From the NCBI RefSeq assembly GCF_001238275.1, contig NZ_LGTB01000002.1, positions 62,001 through 126,000 of the forward strand: a stretch of 64,000 nucleotides of DNA, read 5' to 3'. The notes under the pieces were generated by a model that saw only the letters and a list, made by a program, of their open reading frames with translations, made no database searches and was not told the origin of the DNA. The translations under genes were made by a program, and so were the position numbers. Of the stretch, positions 1 through 8,032 are shown piece by piece. This DNA is from Bradyrhizobium viridifuturi (GTDB lineage Bacteria > Pseudomonadota > Alphaproteobacteria > Rhizobiales > Xanthobacteraceae). The first letter of the stretch is position 1, and the number at the start of each line of letters is the position of its first letter.

Positions 1-570
<570 letters not shown>

Positions 571-620
571 TGCCAAATGCGCCGCACCTGAGGCGCGCTC
601 ACGCGAAGAGGGAGCAAGAG

Positions 621-1217
621 ATGGCCGGACAGTCCAAAGTCGTTGACCAGGCTGACCCGAATGACATCGTCCGCGACAACAAACCGGACCAGGCGAGCGA
701 GGCCGCAAACAATGACACGAAAGGCGACCAGGGTACCAGAGACCTGGCAGCCGAAAATGCTTCATTGCGAGAGCGGTTGGTGCGCGCGCTGGCAGAAACC
801 GAAAACACGCGTCGTCAGGCCGAGCGGCGCGCCGAGGACGCGCAACGCTATGCAATAGCCAATTTCGCCCGCGAATTGCTGGAGGTTGTTGACAATCTCC
901 ATCGGGCGATCGAGGCAAGCGGTGCGCAGCCGGCCAAGGCCGAGACGGATGGCCTGGTTAGTGGGGTCGTAGCGACCGATCAGTTGCTCGCAAAAATCCT
1001 CAAGCGTTTCGGCGTAGAGCCGATCAATGCGCTTGATGCGCCATTCGATCCGGCGAGACACGAGGCCGTCATTGAGGTGGATGCAGCCGGCAAACCACCC
1101 CGCAGCGTGGTCGGGGTGCTGGAGGACGGCTACTCGCTGCACGACCGCTTGCTGCGGCCGGCACGCGTTGCAGTCGCGAAGTCTCAGCCGTCCCCACCGC
1201 AGGCGACGGAACCATGA
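621..1217 (+). CDS. grpE: GrpE nucleotide exchange factor
   Basis: GrpE releases ADP from DnaK and so resets the chaperone cycle. The 198-residue protein has the usual plan: a charged disordered N-terminus (1-50), a long coiled-coil (about 52-105, ENASLRERLVRALAETENTR) and a C-terminal beta-wing with family-like features (NLHRAIEAS, FDPARHEAVIEV, GYSLHDRLLRPARVAV). The frame is open further upstream, but the ATG at 621 has a good ribosome site (GGGAGCAAGAG) and is preferred. It sits 50 nt after dnaK. A reverse-strand open frame of similar length over the same DNA is a codon-bias shadow. Confidence 0.95.
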   Translation: MAGQSKVVDQADPNDIVRDNKPDQASEAANNDTKGDQGTRDLAAENASLRERLVRALAETENTRRQAERRAEDAQRYAIANFARELLEVVDNLHRAIEASGAQPAKAETDGLVSGVVATDQLLAKILKRFGVEPINALDAPFDPARHEAVIEVDAAGKPPRSVVGVLEDGYSLHDRLLRPARVAVAKSQPSPPQATEP

Positions 1218-1268
1218 CGTTGCGTTTGTGCGGCCTTGCAGCCGCGCGCGTAGAGACAGGAGCGGACC

Positions 1269-2177
1269 TTGGCCGGAGATCCCTATGCGACGCTGGGCGT
1301 GAAAAAGGATGTCAGCCAGGCCGACCTCCAGAAGGCCTATCGACGTCTTGCCAAGAAGCACCACCCTGACCTCAATCCCGGCAACTCGAGCGCTGAAGAG
1401 AAATTCAAGGGGATTACCGCCGCCTATGATCTCCTGAGCGACCCTGAAAAACGCGCAAAGTTCGACCGCGGCGAGATTGACGCATCCGGTACCGAGCGGC
1501 CGCATCAGCGCTACTACCGGGATTTTGCCGATCAGGGTGACTGGTCAGGTTATACCACGTCCTCCGGTTTTGCCGATTTCGGTGATTTCGCCAGCAGCGA
1601 GGATATCCTGTCGGAAATCTTCGGACGCTCCTCTCGTGCCCGCAGGCGTGGCCAGGACGTCCGCTATCATCTCGAACTCTCGTTCCTTGATGCCATCAAT
1701 GGTGGAAAGCAATCGCTGGTCCTGCCCGACGGCAGCAATCTAGAAGTCAATATTCCGCCGGGAACGCGGGACGGACAGACCCTGCGGCTGAAGGGCAAGG
1801 GCCGGCCGGCTGCGAGCGGGGGCCCGCCGGGCGATGCGCTGATCGAGGTCAGCGTACTCCCGCATGCTTACTTCAAACGCAAAGGCGACGACATCTATTT
1901 AGATCTGCCAATCTCAATCAAGGAAGCAGTGGTGGGCGCGAAGGTCGCGGTGCCGACCCCTGGCGGCACCATTGCAGCCACGGTGCCAAAATGGTCGAAC
2001 ACCGGCCGCGTGCTGCGGCTAAGGGGGCGCGGAGTTCCTCGTCCCGATGGGAGCAAGGGCGACGAGTACGTGACGCTCAAGATTGTGCTGCCCAAGAAAC
2101 CTGATCCGGAGCTCGAAGGCTTTGTCGCCCGGTGGCAGCCGGCGGAGGAAAGTCCGCGGCAGTCGATGGGAGTATAG
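1269..2177 (+). CDS. cbpA: CbpA-type J-domain co-chaperone (DnaJ-like, no zinc finger)
   Basis: This J-protein delivers clients to DnaK and stimulates its ATPase. The J domain is residues 3-70 with the HPD catalytic tripeptide in KKHHPDLNPG; a G/F-like linker follows, then two C-terminal beta domains (about 120-290). The Cys-rich zinc-finger domain of classical DnaJ is missing, so it is a type II, CbpA-like protein of 302 residues, a normal length. The start is TTG at 1269; no earlier in-frame start fits the J domain. The next gene, 3 nt downstream, encodes the matching CbpM modulator, which supports the CbpA rather than DnaJ label. Confidence 0.9.
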   Translation: MAGDPYATLGVKKDVSQADLQKAYRRLAKKHHPDLNPGNSSAEEKFKGITAAYDLLSDPEKRAKFDRGEIDASGTERPHQRYYRDFADQGDWSGYTTSSGFADFGDFASSEDILSEIFGRSSRARRRGQDVRYHLELSFLDAINGGKQSLVLPDGSNLEVNIPPGTRDGQTLRLKGKGRPAASGGPPGDALIEVSVLPHAYFKRKGDDIYLDLPISIKEAVVGAKVAVPTPGGTIAATVPKWSNTGRVLRLRGRGVPRPDGSKGDEYVTLKIVLPKKPDPELEGFVARWQPAEESPRQSMGV

Positions 2178-2180
2178 GAC

Positions 2181-2468
2181 ATGGAAATGCGGCAGTTGAT
2201 CGAGCGAACGCATCTCGACCCGCAGGTCGTAAACACATGGATCGAAGCAGAATGGCTGTTGCCGATGGGCGTCAGAACCGGGTTCGATTTCTCGGAAGCG
2301 GACCTCGCGCGGGCGCTATTCATCCAGGATCTCAAGGTGGATTTTGGGGTGAACGACGAAGGCATCGCCATCGTCCTGCACCTGCTTGATCAGTTGCATG
2401 GCCTGCGTTCCCTTCTCAAGAATATCCGGACAGCGGATGCATTGGCATTCGGCCGAGATGACGGCTGA
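2181..2468 (+). CDS. cbpM: CbpM-like modulator of CbpA (MerR-like)
   Basis: A 95-residue protein starting 3 nt after the J-protein gene. Its N-terminal half resembles the MerR-type helix-turn-helix (MEMRQLIERTHLDPQVV, then WIEAEWLL), followed by a helical C-terminus with LLDQLHGLRSLL, the CbpM/chaperone-modulator pattern. In E. coli CbpM binds the J domain of CbpA and blocks its activity; the same role is inferred here from sequence type and gene order. It could in principle bind DNA like MerR, but it lacks an effector domain. Confidence 0.8.
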   Translation: MEMRQLIERTHLDPQVVNTWIEAEWLLPMGVRTGFDFSEADLARALFIQDLKVDFGVNDEGIAIVLHLLDQLHGLRSLLKNIRTADALAFGRDDG

Positions 2469-2504
2469 CTTAGCAGTCATTCCACGCGCGGGATCATTCG
2501 ACAG

Positions 2505-2804
2505 ATGAAACATTCGATCTCGGTTCCCAAGAAGGTCGGCGGATGGGTCGTTATTGCAGTGTTGTTGCTACTGCTCGGAGGTGCCGGTTTCATGGCTTAT
2601 CGGGGTTTGACGTTCGATAACGCGGATGTTCCGACCTCCGCCTATGTCGCGATGGCCTTCGGCGTGATCTTCTCGCTCATCGTGGGTATCGGATTGATGG
2701 CGCTGATCTTCTACAGCAGCCGCAAGGGCTATGACGAGCCACCGGTCCTGGTACCGGAACAGCGAGCCGAAGACGGGTCAGCCGACCGCGATCAACGGAA
2801 TTGA
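2505..2804 (+). CDS. Small two-helix membrane protein
   Basis: A 99-residue protein of unknown function. Two hydrophobic helices are clear: residues 12-32 (VVIAVLLLLLGGAGFM) and about 46-69 (AMAFGVIFSLIVGIGLMALIFY), followed by a charged cytoplasmic-looking tail rich in Asp, Glu and Arg. It lies 36 nt after cbpM and may be the last gene of the chaperone operon. Its 3' end overlaps the convergent baeRF-type gene by 13 nt, so transcripts from both sides meet here. Confidence 0.75.
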   Translation: MKHSISVPKKVGGWVVIAVLLLLLGGAGFMAYRGLTFDNADVPTSAYVAMAFGVIFSLIVGIGLMALIFYSSRKGYDEPPVLVPEQRAEDGSADRDQRN

Positions 2805-3973
2805 TAGCGAAGGATCGCCGTCAATGGCGCCCGCTCCGGCAGTTCCTCTCGCGATGCCGCCAATACCCTTGCCCCGGTACATAGCGCCCGCCGCGCCACC
2901 TCGTCGACGACGCTGTAGACTTCCGCATCATCGGAAGCGGCGTAGGTGACGCTGCCGTCAATATCGCTGACGAGCCCCGGCACCACCGCATCGAAGTCGA
3001 CAAGTAGTTGCTCGATCGCACCCGCGGTCGCCGCATGAGCTGCGTAGGAAACATCCGTCGTGGCGCGCCGCGGCTTCAGCTCCTCATATCGCGCGATCAA
3101 ATCGCTGACTTCCCGGGCAGTGAGACGATCGAGGATCGGGATTGCTCGATCCTCGATCTCGGCATCGGTGATTCGATCTGGATTGCCTCCCAAGGCTTCC
3201 TCGGCCAGCCCCGGATAATCGCAGACCACGCGGAACATGGAAGCCAGCGGCTCGACGGCCGCGAGGATGAGCGGCGCCGTATGTCCGCGTAGCGCTTCTC
3301 GGACGGCGCGATCGACTTTCTCCACATATTGATGCAGGAGCACTTTCTCGCCTTCGAGGTTCTGCAGGTGTCCGCGCGGCGCTCGGACGTGAAACGATGG
3401 ACGATGCGTCGCTTCCTCCGCATTCTTCGCCAATCCCGGAACCGGTACCCGCAACGGCGGGAAATTGACAAAGACGTGAATCAGCCGGACGCTTTCTTCC
3501 GCCAGCGCAAGCACGAAAGCATCGTGCCGCGAGGTCATCGACCGCAGCAGGGGCGTCAAATGGAAACGATCCGCGACCTCTGCCAGCGGCTTTGGCGCTT
3601 CCGCCAGCCGGAAGGTTCGCAACGTTTCGGGGACGGCAAGCACCGCAAGCCCGTTGGCTTGATGGTGCCAGAACGAAAGGCTCTCGTCTGGCTTCGCCCG
3701 CTGTCGCTGCCGGACCTTGTCCTGCTCCGGGTCTCGTTCGCCCCCGGCGAGTTGCTCGAAGCGCCCTTGGAACGCCTCGATGACGCGCTTGTCGGTGCCG
3801 GCATCGTTCAGCTGCGCGAGCGCCTCCTTCACAAGATCCCTGAACAACGTGCGGTTGGATTCGGCCTTCTCGCCAAGGCGGGACGTCGGCATGTACAGGG
3901 AAACACAAGACTGGACTCTGAGCTGTGCAAGGTCCCTGAAGTCCGCAATGGTTGGAATATCAATGTGAAGCAT
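2792..3973 (-). CDS. baeRF-family protein (archaeo-eukaryotic release factor-like)
   Basis: A 393-residue protein resembling the bacterial proteins related to archaeo-eukaryotic release factor 1 (baeRF, family 3-like). The N-terminus has the typical strand VSLYMPTSR followed by a long helix with LFRDLVKEALAQL; the middle carries an eRF1-like domain; the C-terminus ends with the family pattern VVDEVARRAL, VLAASREELP, LTAILRYQF. Such proteins are thought to act on ribosomes or translation, but no member's function is assumed here. The frame is open to 4132, yet the ATG at 3973 begins the conserved sequence. A perfect FixK-like palindrome lies 60 nt upstream (4034-4047), so low-oxygen control is likely. 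Confidence 0.72.
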   Translation of the reverse strand: MLHIDIPTIADFRDLAQLRVQSCVSLYMPTSRLGEKAESNRTLFRDLVKEALAQLNDAGTDKRVIEAFQGRFEQLAGGERDPEQDKVRQRQRAKPDESLSFWHHQANGLAVLAVPETLRTFRLAEAPKPLAEVADRFHLTPLLRSMTSRHDAFVLALAEESVRLIHVFVNFPPLRVPVPGLAKNAEEATHRPSFHVRAPRGHLQNLEGEKVLLHQYVEKVDRAVREALRGHTAPLILAAVEPLASMFRVVCDYPGLAEEALGGNPDRITDAEIEDRAIPILDRLTAREVSDLIARYEELKPRRATTDVSYAAHAATAGAIEQLLVDFDAVVPGLVSDIDGSVTYAASDDAEVYSVVDEVARRALCTGARVLAASREELPERAPLTAILRYQFR

Positions 3974-4033
3974 CGGGTCCTCGATGGGTGATAAACGCTT
4001 TTGCAATATTCGCGGCTTCGTTGCGGAAGAGCG

Positions 4034-4047
4034 TTGACGACCGTCAA
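4034..4047. promoter_or_regulatory. FixK/FNR-like box
   Basis: TTGACGACCGTCAA is a perfect match to TTGAY-N4-RTCAA. It is 60 nt upstream of the reverse-strand baeRF-type gene and ends where the stop codon of the next upstream gene begins (4048). Confidence 0.75.
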
Positions 4048-4485
4048 TCACGGTAACGGCTGGAGCGCCCATGCAAATGCGCCGCAGGCGGCCAGCCCTA
4101 TCAGGGCGTAACCCCATTCGAGCACGCCCCAATCCCGCATCAACTTGCGCGCCGGCGCAGATGCCCTTTCGGGCGGAACGGCGTAGAGCCAGATGCTCAA
4201 AGGGACCAGCACGTAGTACTCATAGGGCCAGCTTGTCAGGATCGCGAGCCCCCCGATAATCCAGCGCACGTCACCGCTGATCCGAAACTGGATGAAGGCG
4301 AGAGCCGCCGAAAGCAGCGAAAGAGTGGTCAGCAAGATCGTGCCGCGGTGATCGCTCACCACCCATTCGCGGATCATGGCACGGGCGCCGAGCTTGAGCC
4401 GCGCCGGATGCTCCACCAGGCCGATATAGATCGCCGCACCCAGGAACGCCGCGGCGATCGCGAATGCATATAGACCGGTCCGCAT
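4048..4485 (-). CDS. Four-helix membrane protein (DUF1772-like)
   Basis: A 145-residue integral membrane protein. Four hydrophobic segments are visible, at about residues 5-25, 48-66, 76-97 and 122-141. The first has the pattern AAAFLGAAIYIGLVEHPARL, reminiscent of DUF1772 proteins, where a small-residue helix is followed by E-x-P. No enzymatic role can be claimed. It is the last gene of a reverse-strand group with a small exported protein and the universal stress protein (35 nt gap), so it is probably induced with them. The family label is tentative. Confidence 0.7.
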   Translation of the reverse strand: MRTGLYAFAIAAAFLGAAIYIGLVEHPARLKLGARAMIREWVVSDHRGTILLTTLSLLSAALAFIQFRISGDVRWIIGGLAILTSWPYEYYVLVPLSIWLYAVPPERASAPARKLMRDWGVLEWGYALIGLAACGAFAWALQPLP

Positions 4486-4520
4486 GAAACCTCCGAGCCG
4501 GCGGATCGCTGACGGTGCAT

Positions 4521-5354
4521 TCAGTGCGACATGAAGACCGGAACCGTCATCGACTTAAGGATGGCACGGGTGACGCCGCCGAGAATGATCTCGCGGAGCT
4601 TGGCATGACCGTAGCCGCCCATCACGATCAGGGTTCCCGATTCATCCGCGACGTGAGACAGGATCGCGTCCGCTACGTCTATATCCGGCGCTGGGATGAT
4701 CTCGATCTCGACATTGACGTCGTGGCGCGCCAAATGGCTTGCCATTTGGACCCCGCGAATCTCGGTGGTTTCGTTCTTGGTCTTGTCATTCTCGATGATC
4801 AGCAGATCGACTTTGGCCGCCTTGGCCAGCAGCGGCAGCGCGTCGTTAATCGCCCGCGCTGCCGCTCGCCCGCCGTCCCAGCAGCACACCACGCGGTCGA
4901 GCTTCAATCCGTCCTTGTGGATGTAGGGCACAACGACGACCGGACGTCCCGTCTCAAACAGCGAGCTCTCGATTATATCGTCATTGGCTGCCCCGTCCGG
5001 GCTCGACTGCAGGAATATGCTGAGATCGAAGCGCCGGGCGAGCGCTGCGAACAACGTGGGAGCTTCCGCTCCTACGGTCCTGACAAGACGATGTTCCGCC
5101 GACAACAGGCTCCGTCTTGCGGCCTCGTCGAACCGCCTGATTGCCGCCTCAGCGGCTTTCTTGCTGTCCTCCACCATTGCCGCGACGATATCGGGCGGAA
5201 TCTCAAGCATGACATAGCCTGGAAATTCCGGTTCATAAGCAAAGGCCACGCCTGCAATATGGGCGTCGAACGTTTCCCCGACTGTGATCGCGAAATCGCG
5301 CGCCCGGTCCCGTGAAACGTCATGCTCCAGATTGACGATGATGTCTTTGATCAT
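4521..5354 (-). CDS. Universal stress protein, tandem UspA domains
   Basis: A 277-residue cytoplasmic protein with two Usp folds. The N-terminal half (1-140) has lost the ATP loop; the C-terminal half (150-277) keeps the ATP-binding pattern GGYGHAKLREIILGG followed by the strand TVPVFMSH, the usual end of the family. Tandem Usp proteins sense stress and energy state and are often induced when oxygen falls. The ATG at 5354 is the natural start of the first strand (IKDIIVNLEHD). It follows the small exported-protein gene by 39 nt and precedes the membrane protein by 35 nt, so a three-gene operon behind the 5778 box is likely. Confidence 0.9.
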   Translation of the reverse strand: MIKDIIVNLEHDVSRDRARDFAITVGETFDAHIAGVAFAYEPEFPGYVMLEIPPDIVAAMVEDSKKAAEAAIRRFDEAARRSLLSAEHRLVRTVGAEAPTLFAALARRFDLSIFLQSSPDGAANDDIIESSLFETGRPVVVVPYIHKDGLKLDRVVCCWDGGRAAARAINDALPLLAKAAKVDLLIIENDKTKNETTEIRGVQMASHLARHDVNVEIEIIPAPDIDVADAILSHVADESGTLIVMGGYGHAKLREIILGGVTRAILKSMTVPVFMSH

Positions 5355-5393
5355 CGAAAGTTTCCTGCAAAAGAGACAAACCGTGTCCGGGTG

Positions 5394-5672
5394 TCAGTAG
5401 CAGTCCTCGACGCGGCGCACATGCCAGCCCCATCCATCCCAGAAGCGTTCACGCCGGAAGACGCAGCGCGACCCGTAGTAGGCGGGCTCGTAGCCATAGT
5501 AATAATGCGGCGCAGCGAGGGCGGCGCCAAGCAATGCTCCGGCCGCCAGGCCACCTACAACGGGAGCGACGGGAAAGCCGCGATGCCATCGCGCCTGCGC
5601 GGCCGTCGGGGAAATGGCAGCGCCCGCCGCAACTGTGGCGGCCACCCCGATCGTGATTAGGTTCTTCTTCAT
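5394..5672 (-). CDS. Small exported Gly/Ala/Tyr-rich protein
   Basis: A 92-residue protein with a clear Sec signal peptide (KKNLITIGVAATVAAGAA, cleavage near the AQA at about 26), a Gly/Ala hydrophobic stretch (VVGGLAAGALLGAALAA) and a Tyr-rich segment, ending with two cysteines (RCVFRR and EDCY) that could form a disulfide. This type is common in bradyrhizobia; function unknown. The start is the ATG at 5672 with GGAGATC as ribosome site, rather than the TTG one codon earlier. It is the first gene of the Usp operon. Confidence 0.75.
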   Translation of the reverse strand: MKKNLITIGVAATVAAGAAISPTAAQARWHRGFPVAPVVGGLAAGALLGAALAAPHYYYGYEPAYYGSRCVFRRERFWDGWGWHVRRVEDCY

Positions 5673-5975
5673 CAAAGATCTCCACCTGCTATTGCCGCGA
5701 TGAATCTCCTGACTCTCATTCTGGCTGGTCTCGGACCCATCGGAGCACCAGCCTAGTGATTCACAGCCGTTTCAGCATTGGCGTCCGTCAACGAACGTCT
5801 GGACTTTTTTGGAAGGGCCGATAAATGTCGGATCATGACGAGCATAGCCCCGATCAGAGGTTGAGAGCCCACAGCACCAGGCTGAGTAGGCTCTCACGAG
5901 CAGGCATGTCATCAGCGAGGAAATAGAACGACCGAGCACGATCGGAATGCGCCGCCATCTATGCCGGCTCCCGGA
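5673..5975. promoter_or_regulatory. Intergenic region with a degenerate FixK-like box
   Basis: About 300 bases without a gene between the small exported protein and the Bax-inhibitor gene, both on the reverse strand. At 5778-5791 it holds TTGGCGTCCGTCAA, which differs from the FixK-like consensus at one position and lies 105 nt upstream of the start at 5672. Nothing else recognised. Confidence 0.5.
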
Positions 5976-6698
5976 TCAATTCTGACGCCGCTGGCCGAAC
6001 AATTGCAGCAGCAGCATGAAGAGATTGATGAAGTCGAGGTAAAGCGCCAGCGCCCCAATCACGGCCTTCTTGCCAGCCAACTCCTCCGTATCGGATTCCA
6101 GATACATAGCTTTGATGCGCTGCGTATCGTAGGCGGTGAGGCCCACAAACAGGATCACGCCGACGATCGAGATCACGAACTGGACGGCGTCCGATCTGAT
6201 GAAGATGTTCACCAGCGAGGCGATCACAATGCCGATCAGGCCCATGAACAGAAACGACCCGAACCTCGAGAGATCGGCACCCGTTGTAAATCCGTAGAGA
6301 CTCAGTGCACCGAAGGTTGCGGCCGTGATGAAGAATACGCGTGCGATCGAAGTTCCGGTGAAGACCAGAAAGATGCCGCCCAGCGACAGCCCCATGATGG
6401 CGGCGTAGATCCAGAACAGCAAGATCGCGGTGCCGGTACTGATGCGTTCGATCCCGAAGCTCAAAACCAGCACGAAACCGAGCGGCGCCAGCATGACGAT
6501 CCAGAGCAGCGGCGTGCCGGCAATGGCCTGATAGAAGCCGGAAACGGCGGCGCCATAGGCGACGAGACCGGTCACTATCAGCCCACCTGCCATATAGCCG
6601 TAGACGCGCTGCATGTGCTGGCGCAGCCCGGCTTCGATACGAGCTTCCGGCGCCATTCCGAACGATGATCGGGGATCATTAGGGACATAATAGCTCAT
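5976..6698 (-). CDS. Bax inhibitor-1/YccA family membrane protein
   Basis: A 240-residue protein with seven hydrophobic helices, the hallmark of the BI-1 family; bacterial members are putative pH-dependent calcium leak channels or interact with membrane proteases. Visible features are the N-terminal AGLRQHMQRVYGYMAGGL, the central FGIERIS, and the C-terminal conserved stretch GLTAYDTQRIKAMY with YLDFINLFMLLLQLFG, both typical. The frame is open to 6746, but the ATG at 6698 with ribosome site AGGAGCGAG gives the normal family start. No FixK-like box is seen upstream. Confidence 0.9.
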   Translation of the reverse strand: MSYYVPNDPRSSFGMAPEARIEAGLRQHMQRVYGYMAGGLIVTGLVAYGAAVSGFYQAIAGTPLLWIVMLAPLGFVLVLSFGIERISTGTAILLFWIYAAIMGLSLGGIFLVFTGTSIARVFFITAATFGALSLYGFTTGADLSRFGSFLFMGLIGIVIASLVNIFIRSDAVQFVISIVGVILFVGLTAYDTQRIKAMYLESDTEELAGKKAVIGALALYLDFINLFMLLLQLFGQRRQN

Positions 6699-6767
6699 AG
6701 CTCGCTCCTGTAAGTTTGCTCCGTTGCTGCGGGTGCAATACGACATCGCTTCCGATCGTCTCGCACC

Positions 6768-7391
6768 TCAAGAGACGACTCGGCGGGCGTGCAGAGCGCG
6801 TTCGCAGTGGACCTGATCGGCGGTGTAGGGCGCCGCGTCGGGATCGAAGGCGAGCCGGCCGGCCTTACGATAGATTCCACTCCGCTGGCGAAGATCTGCC
6901 GCGTTGCGGCTCATCAGCGCTTCGATGCGCGGTGCATCTTCCCGCGCTACCCGCGTGGACACGAGCGTTCCACCGCGCCTCACGCCCTCGGCCAGAACTT
7001 GCGCATCTTCTTCGTTGATTCCTGCGTTCGTCAGCACGCCCGGAAGGCTGCCGCTTGCCCCACCAATCGCCCTGCTGCCCAGCATTGCCGCGAGCCGACC
7101 GGCCCGGACCACAGGTCCGACCCCTGGCACGGCAAGTATGGTGACAAAGCTCGCGGCAATTGCCGCGCTTGCGCCGATCGCAGCACCCTCGATCCTCAGT
7201 CCTGCGCTGCCGTGTTCGCCCTGCTTGCGCAAAGGCACCACGTGAAGCCCCACTGGGCCGCGGTACCAGATATCGCAATTGTTGGAAATCAGGCTGCTGT
7301 CTGCAATCGGAGCACCAGAAACCTCCAACAAGAGGATGATGCGGTCGGCATCGACGTAAATATCGTAGAGACGACAGATTGTGGTGAGCAT
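6768..7391 (-). CDS. General stress protein 17M/YflT-like protein
   Basis: A 207-residue protein of a poorly studied stress family. After an N-terminal part of about 70 residues comes a small-residue hydrophobic stretch (TILAVPGVGPVVRAGRLAAM), then a Gly-rich turn region and the pattern LAEGVRRGGTLVSTRV, which resembles the ferredoxin-like fold of YflT/17M-type general stress proteins. The C-terminus (RIEALMSRNAADLRQRSG) resembles the helix that follows. A perfect FixK-like box lies 64 nt upstream. Family assignment is by motif only; it could be a membrane-associated relative of unknown role. Confidence 0.65.
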   Translation of the reverse strand: MLTTICRLYDIYVDADRIILLLEVSGAPIADSSLISNNCDIWYRGPVGLHVVPLRKQGEHGSAGLRIEGAAIGASAAIAASFVTILAVPGVGPVVRAGRLAAMLGSRAIGGASGSLPGVLTNAGINEEDAQVLAEGVRRGGTLVSTRVAREDAPRIEALMSRNAADLRQRSGIYRKAGRLAFDPDAAPYTADQVHCERALHARRVVS

Positions 7392-7455
7392 GATGCGAGC
7401 CCTTGTAAGATCACAGACCCCGCCACGTTCTCACATCGTCATGCCCTGCCGTACC

Positions 7456-7469
7456 TTGACGGCTATCAA
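7456..7469. promoter_or_regulatory. FixK/FNR-like box
   Basis: TTGACGGCTATCAA matches TTGAY-N4-RTCAA in both half-sites, 64 nt upstream of the reverse-strand stress-protein gene at 7391. Confidence 0.72.
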
Positions 7470-7665
7470 TTGATATGTCCGGAAACGCCGCCATCCCAAT
7501 AAACTCTGGTAGCGAGTGCTCTTGGTGAGACAAGCAAGCGCCCTTTGTGCGCTGCCAGTCTTCTAATCACCAACCAGGGTCTCACTGAGACTGGGATACG
7601 CCTGCCGTTTGGCGAGGTCCAGCGCGAGGCCGAGGCCAAGCGTGATGCAGACCGCGTCGGATAGA
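7470..7665. other. Intergenic stretch with a possible coding remnant
   Basis: No intact gene. On the reverse strand 7565-7680 is an open stretch reading LSDAVCITLGLGLALDLAKR then SLSETLVGD before a stop, with no start codon. It may be a small gene with a damaged start or the out-of-frame end of the neighbouring 72-residue protein. Confidence 0.25.
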
Positions 7666-7884
7666 CTAGGGTCGGTCGATTGCTTCTTTCGTCACGCTGT
7701 GCACCGCCGCCACCCAGTCCTGCCACATGGCTGGATCGACCGGCGCTCCGTCGGCCCATTTCAACCCGGCGAGCAAGAATGCGACCTCCTCCTGGGGCCT
7801 GTCCACGCGACGCCATACAGCCTCCACGAAGATCCGCATCGTATCGTAAGCCTCAACCAGCGTGATTGTGTCATTGGGCTGCAT
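7666..7884 (-). CDS. Conserved small hypothetical protein
   Basis: A 72-residue acidic protein of unknown function (starts MQPNDTITLVEAYDTMRIF; contains LAGLKWADGAPVDP). It starts 57 nt from a FixK-like box that it shares with the divergent thiamine-diphosphate enzyme. A clearly related but broken copy lies at 22.1-22.26 kb, again near an old-yellow-enzyme sequence, which supports this being a real gene that moves or duplicates with its neighbours. Confidence 0.65.
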   Translation of the reverse strand: MQPNDTITLVEAYDTMRIFVEAVWRRVDRPQEEVAFLLAGLKWADGAPVDPAMWQDWVAAVHSVTKEAIDRP

Positions 7885-7941
7885 CGTGGCCAGACCAGTT
7901 GTCCTGCTGCTCCGCTTTATAGGTCAGACCCGCAGGTGACG

Positions 7942-7955
7942 TTGACACCCATCAA
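7942..7955. promoter_or_regulatory. FixK/FNR-like box, divergent
   Basis: TTGACACCCATCAA matches TTGAY-N4-RTCAA. It lies 57 nt from the reverse-strand start at 7884 and 77 nt from the forward start at 8033, so it could serve both. Confidence 0.7.
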
Positions 7956-8032
7956 GGCACATACAACATCGTCGCGGCACGAAATGGCTATTCATCCTCC
8001 GGAAAAGCGAGTTGCCGATAAGGGAGCGCAAG

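Noticed and set aside
762..1505. Reverse-strand 247-codon frame over grpE and cbpA
   Set aside because: It lies opposite two clear chaperone genes; its length comes from GC codon bias and its sequence lacks protein features.
3329..3991. Forward 220-codon frame over the baeRF-type gene
   Set aside because: Opposite a gene with family motifs and a box upstream; composition is atypical.
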